From assembly GCF_003703835.1 (NCBI RefSeq), contig NZ_RDQR01000027.1, positions 1 through 36,286 on the forward strand: DNA of 36,286 nucleotides, given 5' to 3'. Source of the stretch: Auritidibacter ignavus (GTDB lineage Bacteria > Actinomycetota > Actinomycetes > Actinomycetales > Micrococcaceae). The notes below the pieces were generated by a model. The model did no database searches, was not told where the DNA came from, and worked only from the letters and a program-made list of their open reading frames with translations. This document shows, piece after piece, positions 18,001-26,588 of this stretch; position 1 is the first letter of the stretch, and every line of letters begins with the position of its first letter. A program made the position numbers and the translations under genes.

Positions 18001-18354
18001 ATGACTATCGCTAACCATGCTTCAACCTCGGTGAATGCCATGTCGCTGACTCGTCGCGGGCGTCTGGTCTTCCGCGCTGTCCCTCTGGCTGTGGTTGGTA
18101 CACTGCTTGTGGGTTTCTTCGCGATGGTGCTGTTTGGTTGGGGTAACCCCTCAGCCGAGGCAAGCCACCAGTCCCATCAAGCCGGTATGGTGACGCTGAC
18201 TGTCGGGTATGGCGACACGCTGTGGTCTATTGCCGGTGAGATTGCTCCGGAAGAGCCCCGTGCCGATGTGGTCACCCGTATTGCGGAACTCAATGACTTG
18301 GAAACCTCCGATATCGCGGTGGGAGATAAGCTGTTTGTCCCGCGTTATCAGTAA
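18001..18354 (+). CDS. LysM-domain membrane protein divergent from lexA (ChiZ/DivS-type SOS division inhibitor candidate)
   Basis: 117-residue protein with a short basic cytoplasmic start, one transmembrane helix at about 26-47 (VPLAVVGTLLVGFFAMVLFG) and an extracytoplasmic LysM domain at about 65-114 (TVGYGDTLWSIAG to GDKLFVP). LysM modules bind peptidoglycan. Small LysM membrane proteins next to and divergent from lexA are damage-induced division inhibitors in Mycobacterium (Rv2719c/ChiZ), Corynebacterium (DivS) and Bacillus (YneA). The same topology, size and position here make that role likely. The start at 18001 follows AGGGAAG. In-frame codons upstream to 17881 run through the LexA-like boxes and are not favoured. 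hisC follows 26 bases later. Confidence 0.85.
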   Translation: MTIANHASTSVNAMSLTRRGRLVFRAVPLAVVGTLLVGFFAMVLFGWGNPSAEASHQSHQAGMVTLTVGYGDTLWSIAGEIAPEEPRADVVTRIAELNDLETSDIAVGDKLFVPRYQ

Positions 18355-18380
18355 GGCTCAGGGCCGGCTAAGCTGGAGGG

Positions 18381-19511
18381 GTGGATTCTCAGAAAAGCTT
18401 CGACCCCACAGCCCTGCAGCGCTTACCTTTACGAGACGCGCTACGCGGTCAGTCTCCCTACGGAGCCCCTCAAATTGAGGTTCCCTACGCGTTGAACACC
18501 AACGAAAACACTCACCCTGTCCCGCCGGCGGTAGTGGATGCAATTGGGAAAGCAACGCTTCAGGCTGCGACAACGCTGAATCGTTACCCGGACCGGGAAT
18601 TCACGGAACTTCGAGAACAGCTGGCGCAGTATCTCGGACACGGTCTGAGCCGGGAACATCTGTGGGCTGCAAATGGCTCCAACGAGATTCTTCAGCAAAT
18701 ACTGCAAGCTTTCGGCGGGCCGGGGCGAAGTGTGCTAAGTTTTCCGCCCACGTATTCGATGTATCCTCTGTTGGCGTTGGGAACTGAGACAGCGTACGTC
18801 TCTGGCGTCAGAGCCGAGGACTTCACGCTCAGCCCTGAATCAGCTGCCCAACAAGTACGTGAAACACGACCGAACCTGGTCTTGTTGTGTTCGCCTAATA
18901 ATCCCACCGGCACCGCGCTAGGTCTTGACGTGGTAAAGGCTGTGTATGAGGTGGCGTCCGAGATTAATGCCCTGGTGGTCGTTGACGAGGCCTACGCGGA
19001 ATTTGCGCTGGAGGGCACCGCATCCGCACTGAGTTTGCTTCCGTCCCGTCCGTTGCTGATCGTGACGCGGACCATGTCGAAGGCCTTTGCCCTTGCCGGG
19101 GCTCGCCTGGGCTACTTAGCCGCGGCGCCAGAAATCACCGATGCTTTGCGTCTGGTGCGTCTGCCGTACCACCTCTCGGCAACGACACAGGCCACCGCAT
19201 TAGCAGCCCTGGCCCACCGGGAAGCCTTGCTGGAAAACGTGGAAGCCATTCGAACTCAGCGTGATCGTATTGTGGCGGACTTGACCGAGATGGGCCTGAA
19301 GCCGCATACTTCTGACTCGAATTTTGTGTTCTTTGGGTGGCTCGAAGATGCTCGCGCGGTGTGGCAGAGCTTGCTTGATCGTGGAGTCTTGGTGCGCGAT
19401 GTCGGGATCGCGCACCATCTGCGCGTCACTGCGGGGACGGAAGAAGAAACCTCGGCATTCCTCAAAGCTCTCAGAGACATCGTCACCCATACGGACGAGC
19501 TCCCGCTGTAG
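18381..19511 (+). CDS. hisC: Histidinol-phosphate aminotransferase HisC
   Basis: 376-residue PLP-dependent class I/II aminotransferase that converts imidazole acetol phosphate to histidinol phosphate. LPLRDALRGQSPYGAPQ and NTNENTHPVP at the N-terminus are typical of actinobacterial HisC. Also seen are LCSPNNPTGTALG, VVDEAYAEF and the PLP lysine Lys234 in TRTMSKAFALAGARLGY. GTG 18381 is the only possible start after an in-frame TAA at 18369. The purine-rich GGAGG directly before it is too close to act as a normal ribosome binding site. A TAAGCT (-10-like, 18369-18374) ends 6 bases before the start, so a leaderless message is possible. It heads the his genes here. hisD is not present upstream. 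Confidence 0.95.
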   Translation: MDSQKSFDPTALQRLPLRDALRGQSPYGAPQIEVPYALNTNENTHPVPPAVVDAIGKATLQAATTLNRYPDREFTELREQLAQYLGHGLSREHLWAANGSNEILQQILQAFGGPGRSVLSFPPTYSMYPLLALGTETAYVSGVRAEDFTLSPESAAQQVRETRPNLVLLCSPNNPTGTALGLDVVKAVYEVASEINALVVVDEAYAEFALEGTASALSLLPSRPLLIVTRTMSKAFALAGARLGYLAAAPEITDALRLVRLPYHLSATTQATALAALAHREALLENVEAIRTQRDRIVADLTEMGLKPHTSDSNFVFFGWLEDARAVWQSLLDRGVLVRDVGIAHHLRVTAGTEEETSAFLKALRDIVTHTDELPL

Positions 19512-19566
19512 AGTGAGCAGTGTTAAGCACTAGTCCAACCGGGAAATCCAGGAAGGCCACGATCCC

Positions 19567-20187
19567 TTGGGTGCAGAACTACTTTCGGGCCGTCGTGCCA
19601 GCATGACACGCACGACCTCTGAGTCCAACGTGTATGTCGAAGCAGATCTAGACGGTACCGGTCAATCGCAGATTTCCACGTCGGTGCCTTTCTATGACCA
19701 CATGCTTACTGCGGTTTCGAAGCATTCGTTGATAGATCTGACTGTGACCGCTAGTGGCGATACACATATTGACGTCCACCATGTGGTCGAGGATGTTGCG
19801 ATTACCTTGGGCGAGGTGTTAAAAACTGCTTTAGGGGATAAATCCGGAATTCGTCGTTTTGGTGATGCCCTGGTTCCGCTCGACGAGTCTCTAGCCCGGG
19901 CAGTAGTGGATTTGTCAGGACGGCCCTACGTTGTCCACACTGGTGAGCCAGCAGGGCAGGAATATCACCTGATTGGTGGACACTTCACCGGATCGATGAC
20001 TCGCCACGTTTTCGAATCCATTGCCCACCACGGTGCCCTGTGCCTGCATATGGATCTCATTCGAGGCCGTGACCCTCACCATATTGTGGAAGCGCAGTTC
20101 AAAGCGTTCGCCCGTGCGCTCCGGACAGCCGTCGAGCCCGACCCTCGGATGCAGGGCACGATTCCCTCCACTAAAGGGGCCCTATGA
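19567..20187 (+). CDS. hisB: Imidazoleglycerol-phosphate dehydratase HisB
   Basis: 206-residue enzyme that dehydrates imidazole glycerol phosphate to imidazole acetol phosphate. Conserved metal-binding blocks are present: [43 protein letters not shown] and [12 protein letters not shown]. It is the monofunctional type without the phosphatase domain found in enterics. I prefer TTG 19567 because AGGAAGG lies about 10 bases upstream and relatives have an extra N-terminal segment before TSESNV. ATG 19603 is the alternative, but its upstream sequence is poor. The stop overlaps the hisH start (ATGA). Confidence 0.95.
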   Translation: MGAELLSGRRASMTRTTSESNVYVEADLDGTGQSQISTSVPFYDHMLTAVSKHSLIDLTVTASGDTHIDVHHVVEDVAITLGEVLKTALGDKSGIRRFGDALVPLDESLARAVVDLSGRPYVVHTGEPAGQEYHLIGGHFTGSMTRHVFESIAHHGALCLHMDLIRGRDPHHIVEAQFKAFARALRTAVEPDPRMQGTIPSTKGAL

Positions 20188-20846
20188 GCCAGCAGGGTCG
20201 CGCCACAACTGTGCAGAAGAAAACGGTCGCCGTGCTGGACTACGGCTCGGGGAACATCCACTCCGCCGTTCATGCCTTGCGTCGGCTTGGCGCCAAGGTC
20301 GAGGTCACCGCTGACGCCGAACAGGTCCTGAACGCTGATGGCCTTGTCGTCCCCGGGGTGGGATCCTTCGATGCCGTCGCCAACGGCCTGCGCGCCATCG
20401 AAGCGATGCGATGGATCGGGCGCCGGATCGCTGGCGGGCGAGCTGTGTTGGGGATCTGTGTGGGCCACCAGATTCTGTTCGAAACCGGTGTTGAACATGG
20501 AATTACTACCGAGGGTATGGGGGAGTGGCCCGGCACCGTTGAGAAGCTACCTGCCGAGGTGTTGCCCCACATGGGATGGTCTGAAATTCGGGCTCCCGAG
20601 AACTCGGTGCTTTTCGCTGGTCTGCATCGGGAACGATTCTATTTTGTGCATTCCTATGCCGTACGACGCTGGGAGTTCGACCAGAACTCCCAACACATGC
20701 GACCACCGCAAGTCACCTGGGCACACCACGGGAGTGATTTCATCGCTGCCATTGAGAACGGCCCACTATCCGGTACCCAGTTTCACCCGGAGAAATCTGG
20801 TGATGCAGGAATGCAGTTGCTCAACAACTGGATTGGAACGCTTTAA
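20184..20846 (+). CDS. hisH: Imidazole glycerol phosphate synthase subunit HisH
   Basis: 220-residue class I glutamine amidotransferase that supplies ammonia to HisF. The catalytic triad is present: Cys92 in GICVGHQ, and His201 and Glu203 in [26 protein letters not shown] near the N-terminus and the [10 protein letters not shown] oxyanion region are also present. The family's more usual GICLGMQ is GICVGHQ here, a conservative change. It overlaps hisB by 4 bases and shares one base with the small membrane gene that follows. The partner hisF is not in this window. Confidence 0.96.
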   Translation: MSQQGRATTVQKKTVAVLDYGSGNIHSAVHALRRLGAKVEVTADAEQVLNADGLVVPGVGSFDAVANGLRAIEAMRWIGRRIAGGRAVLGICVGHQILFETGVEHGITTEGMGEWPGTVEKLPAEVLPHMGWSEIRAPENSVLFAGLHRERFYFVHSYAVRRWEFDQNSQHMRPPQVTWAHHGSDFIAAIENGPLSGTQFHPEKSGDAGMQLLNNWIGTL

Positions 20847-21010
20847 TGCCGGTATGGTCAACATTGTTGATCGCGCTGGGAGGGATTCTGCTGGGCGGAT
20901 CGTGGTCATCGTATCGGCAGAAATTTCCCCTCTGGGTCACGGTCAGTTTCGTGGTGGTGGGCATCATGGCTATTCTCGCCGGATTCCTGACTGTTCCCGC
21001 TGTTGAATGA
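20846..21010 (+). CDS. Small two-helix membrane protein inside the his operon
   Basis: 54-residue open frame that begins at ATG 20846, which overlaps the hisH TAA by one base (TAATG), and ends at TGA 21008-21010. The protein starts [20 protein letters not shown], has a basic loop SYRQKF, then a second hydrophobic helix ending FLTVPAVE. Two transmembrane segments are predicted with the loop between them. The stop-start overlap with hisH and the absence of any other gene in the 218 bp before priA support that it is real. Small membrane proteins in this position are, as I recall, common in Micrococcaceae. The function is unknown. Confidence 0.7.
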   Translation: MPVWSTLLIALGGILLGGSWSSYRQKFPLWVTVSFVVVGIMAILAGFLTVPAVE

Positions 21011-21064
21011 TCGCCCGAACCCAGCACCTTCGCGCCCAACACCCCACAACAAGGAAAACCACCC

Positions 21065-21838
21065 ATGTCTGAACGCTCTACCTCGTTGACCCTGTTTCCG
21101 GCCGTCGACATTAAGAACGGCCAAGCCGTTCGTCTCGTCAAAGGCGAGGCCGATCAAGCCACCGATTATGGTAACCCGCTCCAGGCAGCACGCCGTTGGG
21201 CTGAGGCGGGTGCCGAATGGATCCACCTGGTGGATCTCGATGCGGCCTTCGGGACCGGGGATAACCGGCAGATCATTCGTGATATCGTGACCGAGTTGCA
21301 GATTAACGTCGAAGTCTCCGGCGGTCTGCGTGACGACGCCAGCCTCGACGAAGCCATCACGATGGGCGCAGCTCGCGTCAACCTCGGCACCGCTGCCCTG
21401 GAACGCCCCGGCTGGACCGCTGAGGTCATTGCCCGTTACGGTGAAAAAATCGCGGTGGGACTCGATGTGCGCGGCGAAGAATTAGCCACCCGAGGCTGGG
21501 TGCAGTCCGGGGGGAACCTCTGGGAGGTATTAGACACCCTGGAACAGGCTGGTTGCGACCGGTATGTGGTCACCGACATCACCAAAGACGGCACCCTGAC
21601 CGGCCCGAATACCGAGTTGTTGGCTAGCATTGTCGAGCGGGTCCACAAGCCGGTCGTCGCCTCCGGTGGCATTTCCACCCTCGATGATCTCGCCACGCTG
21701 TACCAGATGAGTGGCTCCGGGGTGGACGGTGCCATTATCGGCAAGGCACTGTATTCGGGACAGTTCACCTTCCAACAGGCTTTGGCCGTCGCAGGCGGGG
21801 CCGACCCGGCCCAGGTGCAGGAGAATTCCCCCTCGTGA
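21065..21838 (+). CDS. priA: HisA/PriA isomerase (ProFAR isomerase, possibly also TrpF activity)
   Basis: 257-residue (beta-alpha)8 barrel enzyme that isomerises ProFAR in histidine synthesis. The catalytic pair is Asp15 (FPAVDIKNG) and Asp175 (TDITKDGT). Phosphate-binding glycines lie in SGGL (85-88) and ASGG. Arg143 and Trp145 (TRGW) match residues that let Mycobacterium PriA take both the HisA and TrpF substrates, so bifunctionality is likely as in other actinobacteria. Confirmation would need the absence of a separate trpF in the genome. AAGGAAAACC precedes the ATG. The stop overlaps the next gene's GTG by 4 bases. Confidence 0.95.
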   Translation: MSERSTSLTLFPAVDIKNGQAVRLVKGEADQATDYGNPLQAARRWAEAGAEWIHLVDLDAAFGTGDNRQIIRDIVTELQINVEVSGGLRDDASLDEAITMGAARVNLGTAALERPGWTAEVIARYGEKIAVGLDVRGEELATRGWVQSGGNLWEVLDTLEQAGCDRYVVTDITKDGTLTGPNTELLASIVERVHKPVVASGGISTLDDLATLYQMSGSGVDGAIIGKALYSGQFTFQQALAVAGGADPAQVQENSPS

Positions 21839-22788
21839 CCACCGCTGGCCGAGACAACGTGACAGGATCCGGTGACCGCCACCAACGGTCCACCTCCCGG
21901 CAGTTGCCCGCCCACATCCAGGCAGCCATTCAGCGGAACCTGGCCCATCAACATCGTGACGCTCAGGGACGACCGGCAGATTCGGCAGGAACCGCTTGGA
22001 ACGGCCGGGACCTCAGCGGCGCTGGGATCGATGGATCCCAGAATCCGCTACACGCCTTCGACACCGATGACGGCACCACCGATCAGGCGTGGACGACCAT
22101 CGCCGAACAACTCATGGCCCGTGAAGCCACAGAGGTTGACGCCATTAAAGCCCTAGCTAAGATGAGGGTTTTTGCGGCCGTGGTGCCGAGAGCGACCGAG
22201 GTATCTCAGCACGACCACGCCACCTACGGGGATAAAGCAGCCGACGTCGCGCTGGTGAGCCTGCAGGCCAAAGATGGCAGACAAGCCCTCCCGGTGTTCA
22301 CCTCGGTACCGGCGCTGACCTCGTGGAATCCGCAGGCGAGACCGGTGGCGGTATGGATGCCCCGGGCGTGCCTGGCGGCTGTGGATGAAGGCGATCAATT
22401 GGTGGTGGTGGACCCAGGAGAAGACCTGACCTTTGTGGTGCGACGTCCGGCCGTGTGGGCGCTAGCCCAACAGCGAGACTGGGTGCCGTCCTATCTAGAC
22501 GAACAGCTCAGCGAACACCTGGCTGATTTTGTGGGTCTCGTACCGGGGCTAGCACGAATCGAAATGCTCCCGGGCCCCGGTGTTGGCAGCCTCACCCGCT
22601 CGGGCACGCCGGTGGCCGGTGGCGGGGCAGGCCCGGAACTTGAACTCCGGCTCGTGGCAGAGCAGTCGGTGGACTCTATCGGGCAGAAACTGATGCTCAC
22701 CACGTTCGAAACGCTGATTGCCGATGACCCGATGCTGGCAGAACGTGCCGATAGTGTAGAGCTGCGACTCATGGGGCACCACCACTAG
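21835..22788 (+). CDS. SseB family protein
   Basis: 317-residue protein with two SseB-like regions. The first, about residues 85-215, includes [24 protein letters not shown] and [24 protein letters not shown]. The second, about 225-317, is a C-terminal half with RLVAEQ and [23 protein letters not shown]. The N-terminal 70 residues are polar and probably disordered. SseB-domain proteins after priA are a regular feature of Micrococcaceae, and no biochemical role is established. The start is GTG 21835, overlapping the priA stop (GTGA), so it is translated with the his genes. The stop lies against the end of a MarR pseudogene on the other strand. Confidence 0.82.
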   Translation: MTTAGRDNVTGSGDRHQRSTSRQLPAHIQAAIQRNLAHQHRDAQGRPADSAGTAWNGRDLSGAGIDGSQNPLHAFDTDDGTTDQAWTTIAEQLMAREATEVDAIKALAKMRVFAAVVPRATEVSQHDHATYGDKAADVALVSLQAKDGRQALPVFTSVPALTSWNPQARPVAVWMPRACLAAVDEGDQLVVVDPGEDLTFVVRRPAVWALAQQRDWVPSYLDEQLSEHLADFVGLVPGLARIEMLPGPGVGSLTRSGTPVAGGGAGPELELRLVAEQSVDSIGQKLMLTTFETLIADDPMLAERADSVELRLMGHHH

Positions 22789-23190
22789 TCGTCAAGGTCC
22801 TCTGGGCGGTGTTGGACTCGAGAAAAGTTCCGAAACAGCGACCGCTGGTCAGCCTCATCAAGCAGATCGGTACGCATCTCTCAGACAGTGTCGAGATGGA
22901 TCATTGAGGCCTTCCGGAACACATTGCGCCTTTGGTCGGTCAGCACGGTTTCCCTTAGACCGCTCGTCGGTGGGCAGGGACTGTTGCCGGGCGACCAACC
23001 CCCGCTGGTGGAAGACCGTGACCGAATAGGTGAGCCAAGAGGGTGAGACGACCGTTTCACGAACTAATTCACTCCTTGTCAGCTTTTGCTCCTGCGCCTC
23101 GGCGAAGGCCAACAACACGTTGTATTCCGACACAGTTAGACCGTGGAAGTCTTTCAACCGGTACCCCGTGGCCGATGAGGCTCAGATGGA
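22785..23190 (-). pseudogene. MarR-family regulator remnant, frameshifted
   Basis: On the minus strand, DFHGLTVSEYNVLLAFAEA and RSELVRETVVSPSWLTYSV are clear MarR winged-helix blocks, followed by RGLVARQQ and PTDERSK. The frame then shifts. The expected wing and dimer helix continue in another frame (TVLTDQRRNVFRKASMIHLDTV, then stop), and a third stretch DLLDEADQRSLFRNFSRVQHR completes the C-terminus in yet another frame ending at 22785. The N-terminus is cut by an in-frame TGA at about 23190. At least two indels and one stop make it non-functional. It lies just downstream of the LLM oxidoreductase remnant, its probable former partner. Confidence 0.75.
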
Positions 23191-23247
23191 CGTTGCAGGT
23201 ACCCGCTCTGATGAGAGGGTGTAAAGCTGTTGACGTGGTGGAGGCAT

Positions 23248-24098
23248 CTAGCCAGAGGCAGGATCAGGAGTAGCCTGCGAAACGGGTCCACCACTAACGA
23301 TGGGGTCGTTGCCGGCATGTTGGCGACCAACCAAGAACTCATGCGTTGGTGCATCAGGAACATTTGACGCTGGTAGTCGCCAACCCAGTCGCGGAAGCTG
23401 AGGGTACGTTCAATGACCTGCTGGGGCGAGCCGACGGTGAGAGTGGTCATAGAGGTGAACTCTTCCATCGACGGGCCGTGGCCATAGACTGGCGCGTTAG
23501 CAAAATAAGGACGGACCTCACGCCAAGCATCCTGTGAGTTCTTCCGCATCAAGGCCTGGCTACCCAGCACCACGTAGACCTGGTGGGCCTGGCCATGTCC
23601 GTAGTACGCATAGCGTTGCCGTTAGATTTCGACCATTCGGATGACGTGTTCTTTATTCCAGAAGATGTTGTTGTGGAAGAATCCGTCACCGTAGTAGGCG
23701 GCCTGTTCAGCTATGTCGACGGAACGAATCGAACCGTGCCAAACGAATGGGGCAACCCCGTCGAGCGGACGCGGGGTGGAGGTGAACTTGTGCAACGGGG
23801 CCCGAAAACGCCCAGACCAGTCGACATTCTCTTCTCGCCACAGCTGGTGGAGTAACCGGTAGTGCTCTAAAGCTAGAGGGATGCCCTGCCGGATGTCTCG
23901 GCCAAACCACGGGTCTACCGGACCGGTATTACCCCGTCCCATCGTCAGGTCAACTCGACCATCAGCTAAGTGCTGGAGGTAGGCGTAATCTTCGGCCAAG
24001 CGCACCGGATCCATCGTGGTGATCAGGGGTGTAGCGGTGGAAAGTACGAGATGATCTGTGGTCGCTGCCAGAAGGGTGATCCCCTCGTAGGGTACCCA
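23248..24098 (-). pseudogene. LLM class flavin-dependent oxidoreductase remnant
   Basis: Luciferase-like monooxygenase family sequence on the minus strand. Blocks in order are LVLSTATPLITT, DPVRLAEDYAYLQHLADGRV, GRGNTGPVDPWFGRDIRQG, RPLDGVAPFVWHGSIRSVD, EQAAYYGDGFFHNNIFW, then MRKNSQDAWREVRPYF, YGHGPSMEEF and VGSPQQVIERTLSFRDWVGDYQ. An in-frame TAA at 23622-23624 (after RMVEI) interrupts it. After DYQRQMFLM the expected helix is missing and VPDAPTHEF resumes in another frame, which suggests an internal deletion of some tens of codons. The first roughly 80 residues of the family, including the flavin-domain start, are absent or unrecognisable before 24098. The gene is dead by several independent lesions. 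Confidence 0.8.
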
Positions 24099-24159
24099 TG
24101 ACCGTGAAGTAGAGTTGCTATCGGACCATCACCTATCGAGTCGTAACGGAGTGTTACCC

Positions 24160-24633
24160 GTGGGCCATCATCCCCATCAGTCCTCGGCCTCATCATCGCT
24201 CACCGACAGCAACAGTCGGCGTGTTGTTGTGGGAGCTGCCATCCTCGATGACAAGCATGAACCTGGACAGATGATGCTGGCACGTCGCAAAGCACCAAAG
24301 TCCTTGGCCGGCTATTGGGAGTTCCCTGGTGGCAAGGTTGAGGCCGGTGAGGATCTCGAACAGGCACTACGCCGTGAGCTTCAGGAAGAACTCGATGTTG
24401 AGGCTGAAATATTGGATCGCATCGAATCTCCAGAGCCGCAGGGGTGGCTGTTGGGCAACGGGATGCGGATGCAGGTCTATACCGCAGTGATTATTTCCGG
24501 TAAGGCCACGGCGCTGGTCGAACATGATCAATTGGTCTGGGAACAACTCGACTCTACTGCGTTGCACGCGTTCGAATGGATTCCCGCGGACCGTCCTATC
24601 GTCGACGCGCTCCTCGAGCAGCTCAGCCGATGA
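24160..24633 (+). CDS. NUDIX hydrolase, MutT-like
   Basis: 157-residue (deoxy)nucleoside triphosphate pyrophosphohydrolase candidate. The Nudix box is at residues 58-80, starting GKVEAGEDLEQALRREL and ending QEELDV. It fits G-x5-E-x7-REU-x-EE-x-G-U except that the final G is D. VVVGAAILDD, ARRKAPKSLAGYWEFPGG and the C-terminal WIPADRPIVDAL are typical of MutT and its CTP pyrophosphohydrolase relatives, which remove oxidised or excess nucleotides. I chose GTG 24160 because GGAG lies 8 bases upstream. GTG 24151 and TTG 24115 are in-frame alternatives that add 3 or 15 residues. It is convergent with the radical-SAM gene, 46 bases apart. Confidence 0.85.
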   Translation: MGHHPHQSSASSSLTDSNSRRVVVGAAILDDKHEPGQMMLARRKAPKSLAGYWEFPGGKVEAGEDLEQALRRELQEELDVEAEILDRIESPEPQGWLLGNGMRMQVYTAVIISGKATALVEHDQLVWEQLDSTALHAFEWIPADRPIVDALLEQLSR

Positions 24634-24679
24634 GTGCTGTTTCGATCGTGATAGAGCGCTGGCTACGGCCCCGACGTTT

Positions 24680-25780
24680 CTAAAACAGCGCCTGTTGATT
24701 CGTGCCGGGAGTCTGTGTGGTTGTGGGCCTCGAGTTGACCGGGCGGATTGGTAAATGCGTGCGAAAGTGCACGTCCGGGTCCTTTTCCGATTCGTGCACT
24801 GCGCCGATACCGAGCCCGTGCTGGTGGGCCAGTTGTCGTGTCTTGGCTCGTAATTTGTTGGCATAACGTGCCGGAGCATAAATCCGGCCACTGTACATGG
24901 ATTGAAAACCGGCCAGCAGATGCGGGTACTGTGACTGGATAAACGACATGAACCACTCGCGAGAGCCTGGTCGCAGGAAGAGGGGAGTGGTTTGGATGCT
25001 GGTGGCACCGGCGGAGGCCACTGAGCTAAAGAGCTGCTCCATGGCGTTGATTGAGTCGGTCAGCCACGGGATGATCGGCATGGCCATGATTGAGACATTG
25101 GCTCCTGCTGATGAGAGCTTCTCAATCAGTTTCAATCGTGCGCTCGGAGATGGCGTTCCGGGCTCAAAAATCTCGGTCAACTGTGGATCAATCATTGCCA
25201 GGGAGACCCCAATATCTAGGGGGATCTCTGGGGCTAAGGATCGCAAGAGTGGAATGTCTCGGGAGAGTAGAGTGCCTTTGGTCAGGAGGGAAACCGGAGC
25301 GCCGGCTTTGCCAAGTTCAGCCAGTAGCCCCGGCATGAGTTGATATCGGCCCTCTGCGCGCTGGTAAGGGTCAGTATTGGTGCCGAGGGCAACGGTCTGT
25401 CCATCCCACTTGCCCCTTTTGAGTTCTTGACGTAGCGCGTCGACAATATTGACCTTGACCACGATCTGTCGGTCGAAGTCTTCGCCGTAGTTGAAATCGA
25501 GATACTCGTGTGTGCCCCGAGCGTAGCAGTAAACGCAAGCGTGAGTGCAACCACGATACGGATTGATCGACCAACGGAACGGCATGTTGGATGCTTCGGG
25601 CACCTTGTTGAGCGCTGACTTGGTGATGACCTCGTGGAATTCGGTATGAGCAAACTCGGGGGTTGGGGAGGATAACTCCAGGTCGACCATCGGGTGTTGG
25701 ACACCACCTGACGGGGTATCTCCGTCGGCAATATCCAGCTGCTCGTGGTCGACCTGGAGGGTCTGCGCTTCCCATCGCAT
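24680..25780 (-). CDS. Radical SAM protein of the Rv2578c family
   Basis: 366-residue radical-SAM protein. The cluster motif is C78-x3-C82-x2-C85 in YRGCTHACVYCYARGTHEYL. It is preceded by FHEVITKSALNKVP and followed by VALGTNTDPYQRAEGRYQLMPG and LTKGTLLSRDIP. These are hallmark blocks of the actinobacterial Rv2578c/SplB-like family. The reaction is unknown, and the resemblance to spore photoproduct lyase is structural only. The start MRWEAQ at 25780 agrees with homologues. An open frame further upstream to 25903 is not supported. A TATAAT 7 bases before the ATG suggests a leaderless transcript. In mycobacteria this gene is reported as damage-inducible. A regulator site could not be identified with certainty here. 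Confidence 0.88.
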   Translation of the reverse strand: MRWEAQTLQVDHEQLDIADGDTPSGGVQHPMVDLELSSPTPEFAHTEFHEVITKSALNKVPEASNMPFRWSINPYRGCTHACVYCYARGTHEYLDFNYGEDFDRQIVVKVNIVDALRQELKRGKWDGQTVALGTNTDPYQRAEGRYQLMPGLLAELGKAGAPVSLLTKGTLLSRDIPLLRSLAPEIPLDIGVSLAMIDPQLTEIFEPGTPSPSARLKLIEKLSSAGANVSIMAMPIIPWLTDSINAMEQLFSSVASAGATSIQTTPLFLRPGSREWFMSFIQSQYPHLLAGFQSMYSGRIYAPARYANKLRAKTRQLAHQHGLGIGAVHESEKDPDVHFRTHLPIRPVNSRPTTTQTPGTNQQALF

Positions 25781-25787
25781 ATAGAAC

Positions 25788-25793
25788 ATTATA
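25788..25793 (-). promoter_or_regulatory. -10 element of the radical SAM gene
   Basis: TATAAT on the minus strand ends 7 bases before ATG 25780. This places the transcription start at or near the A of the start codon, hence a leaderless mRNA. No -35 consensus is seen. The -10 lies between two direct GTTCTA repeats. Confidence 0.55.
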
Positions 25794-26146
25794 GAACAAA
25801 TTGATCGAAAGCGCATACTCTCTTCGGACAAATGAACGATAGGGGGTGTACGCGCAGGAAGAGGCGGCGATAGCTTCGTGTCGGCGTGAGTTAGCTGGAT
25901 CACTCGAGTGTCTGGTATCTCAGACGGTTATCTGGGGCTGAGCTTATTACTGATCTCCAAGAGGTGCTGTACTGGTGTGTGTACCCGATTCACCACTGTC
26001 GTATGCACCTCGTCGAACGGTGATGGAGGGACGACCAGAAGGTGAGGTGGGCTGAGGCCCTCTCGACTCGCGCGAAAGCATGAAGGAGATTACCTCGATG
26101 TGAAACACACATGCCACGACGGTTTTGGTACGCGTTTCCCACACTG

Positions 26147-26176
26147 TGGAGATTGAGACCGTGATTTCTGTCTCCA
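26147..26176. repeat. Imperfect palindrome upstream of the hut cluster
   Basis: TGGAGA (26147-26152) and TCTCCA (26171-26176) are complementary, and the match extends outward as CAC/GTG with a two-base bulge. It could be a regulator site or an RNA stem. No consensus match to a known IclR operator was established. Confidence 0.25.
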
Positions 26177-26588
26177 GTGGTTGGTTTGTTGGGCAACAGA
26201 GAAAACTGCTGTGGCTAGCAGACCGCGTGAGTAGCTATCACGTCGCTTGCTACAAGACGCGGCAGGACCATTGCCGAGAAATGCGTAAGCCGCTGGGCAC
26301 GATTTTCGGAGAATATACTGAAGATGACCCGGCTAGGACCTCAACTGGGTGTGGCGTACTCACGAGGGTAGTCCAACCGGAGGCGGTATTGTCGCCGGTG
26401 AATCCGCCTGGAAACGTCAAGTCGTGGCACCTGAAGACGATGGAATCCAACTGTTAGCTGCTCCGCGACGTCCTCCTCGGCGCGGGGGGATATAACAAGA
26501 ATTTTGGAAAACTACTGATCACCACGTCTCGGAAGATCGGAGACGAGAAAGCGGTTGGACCATCGATCCGGCCCAGACAGGAGCTGAC

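Larger units (their letters stand above)
25781..26588. other. 808-bp non-coding stretch between the radical SAM gene and the yjiH-hut cluster
   Basis: I see no convincing gene here. The longest open frame (26125-26457, plus strand) has no ribosome binding site and no recognisable domain. The stretch holds the leaderless promoter of the minus-strand radical SAM gene at one end. Further in are a TGGAGA/TCTCCA imperfect palindrome (26147-26176), a TATACT -10-like element near 26314, a GATATAAC element near 26490, and a CGTCTC/GAGACG inverted repeat near 26525-26545. These are candidate control sites for the hut cluster and its IclR regulator. Its length is unusual for this compact region, and a remnant gene cannot be excluded. 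Confidence 0.5.

Noticed and set aside
24634-24693. GTGCTGTTT/AAACAGCGC inverted repeat between the NUDIX and radical SAM genes as a terminator
   Set aside because: The loop is over 40 bases and one arm lies inside the radical SAM coding end; not a credible terminator.
26125-26457. 110-codon open frame upstream of yjiH
   Set aside because: No ribosome binding site, no recognised domain, unusual composition for this genome; most likely chance.
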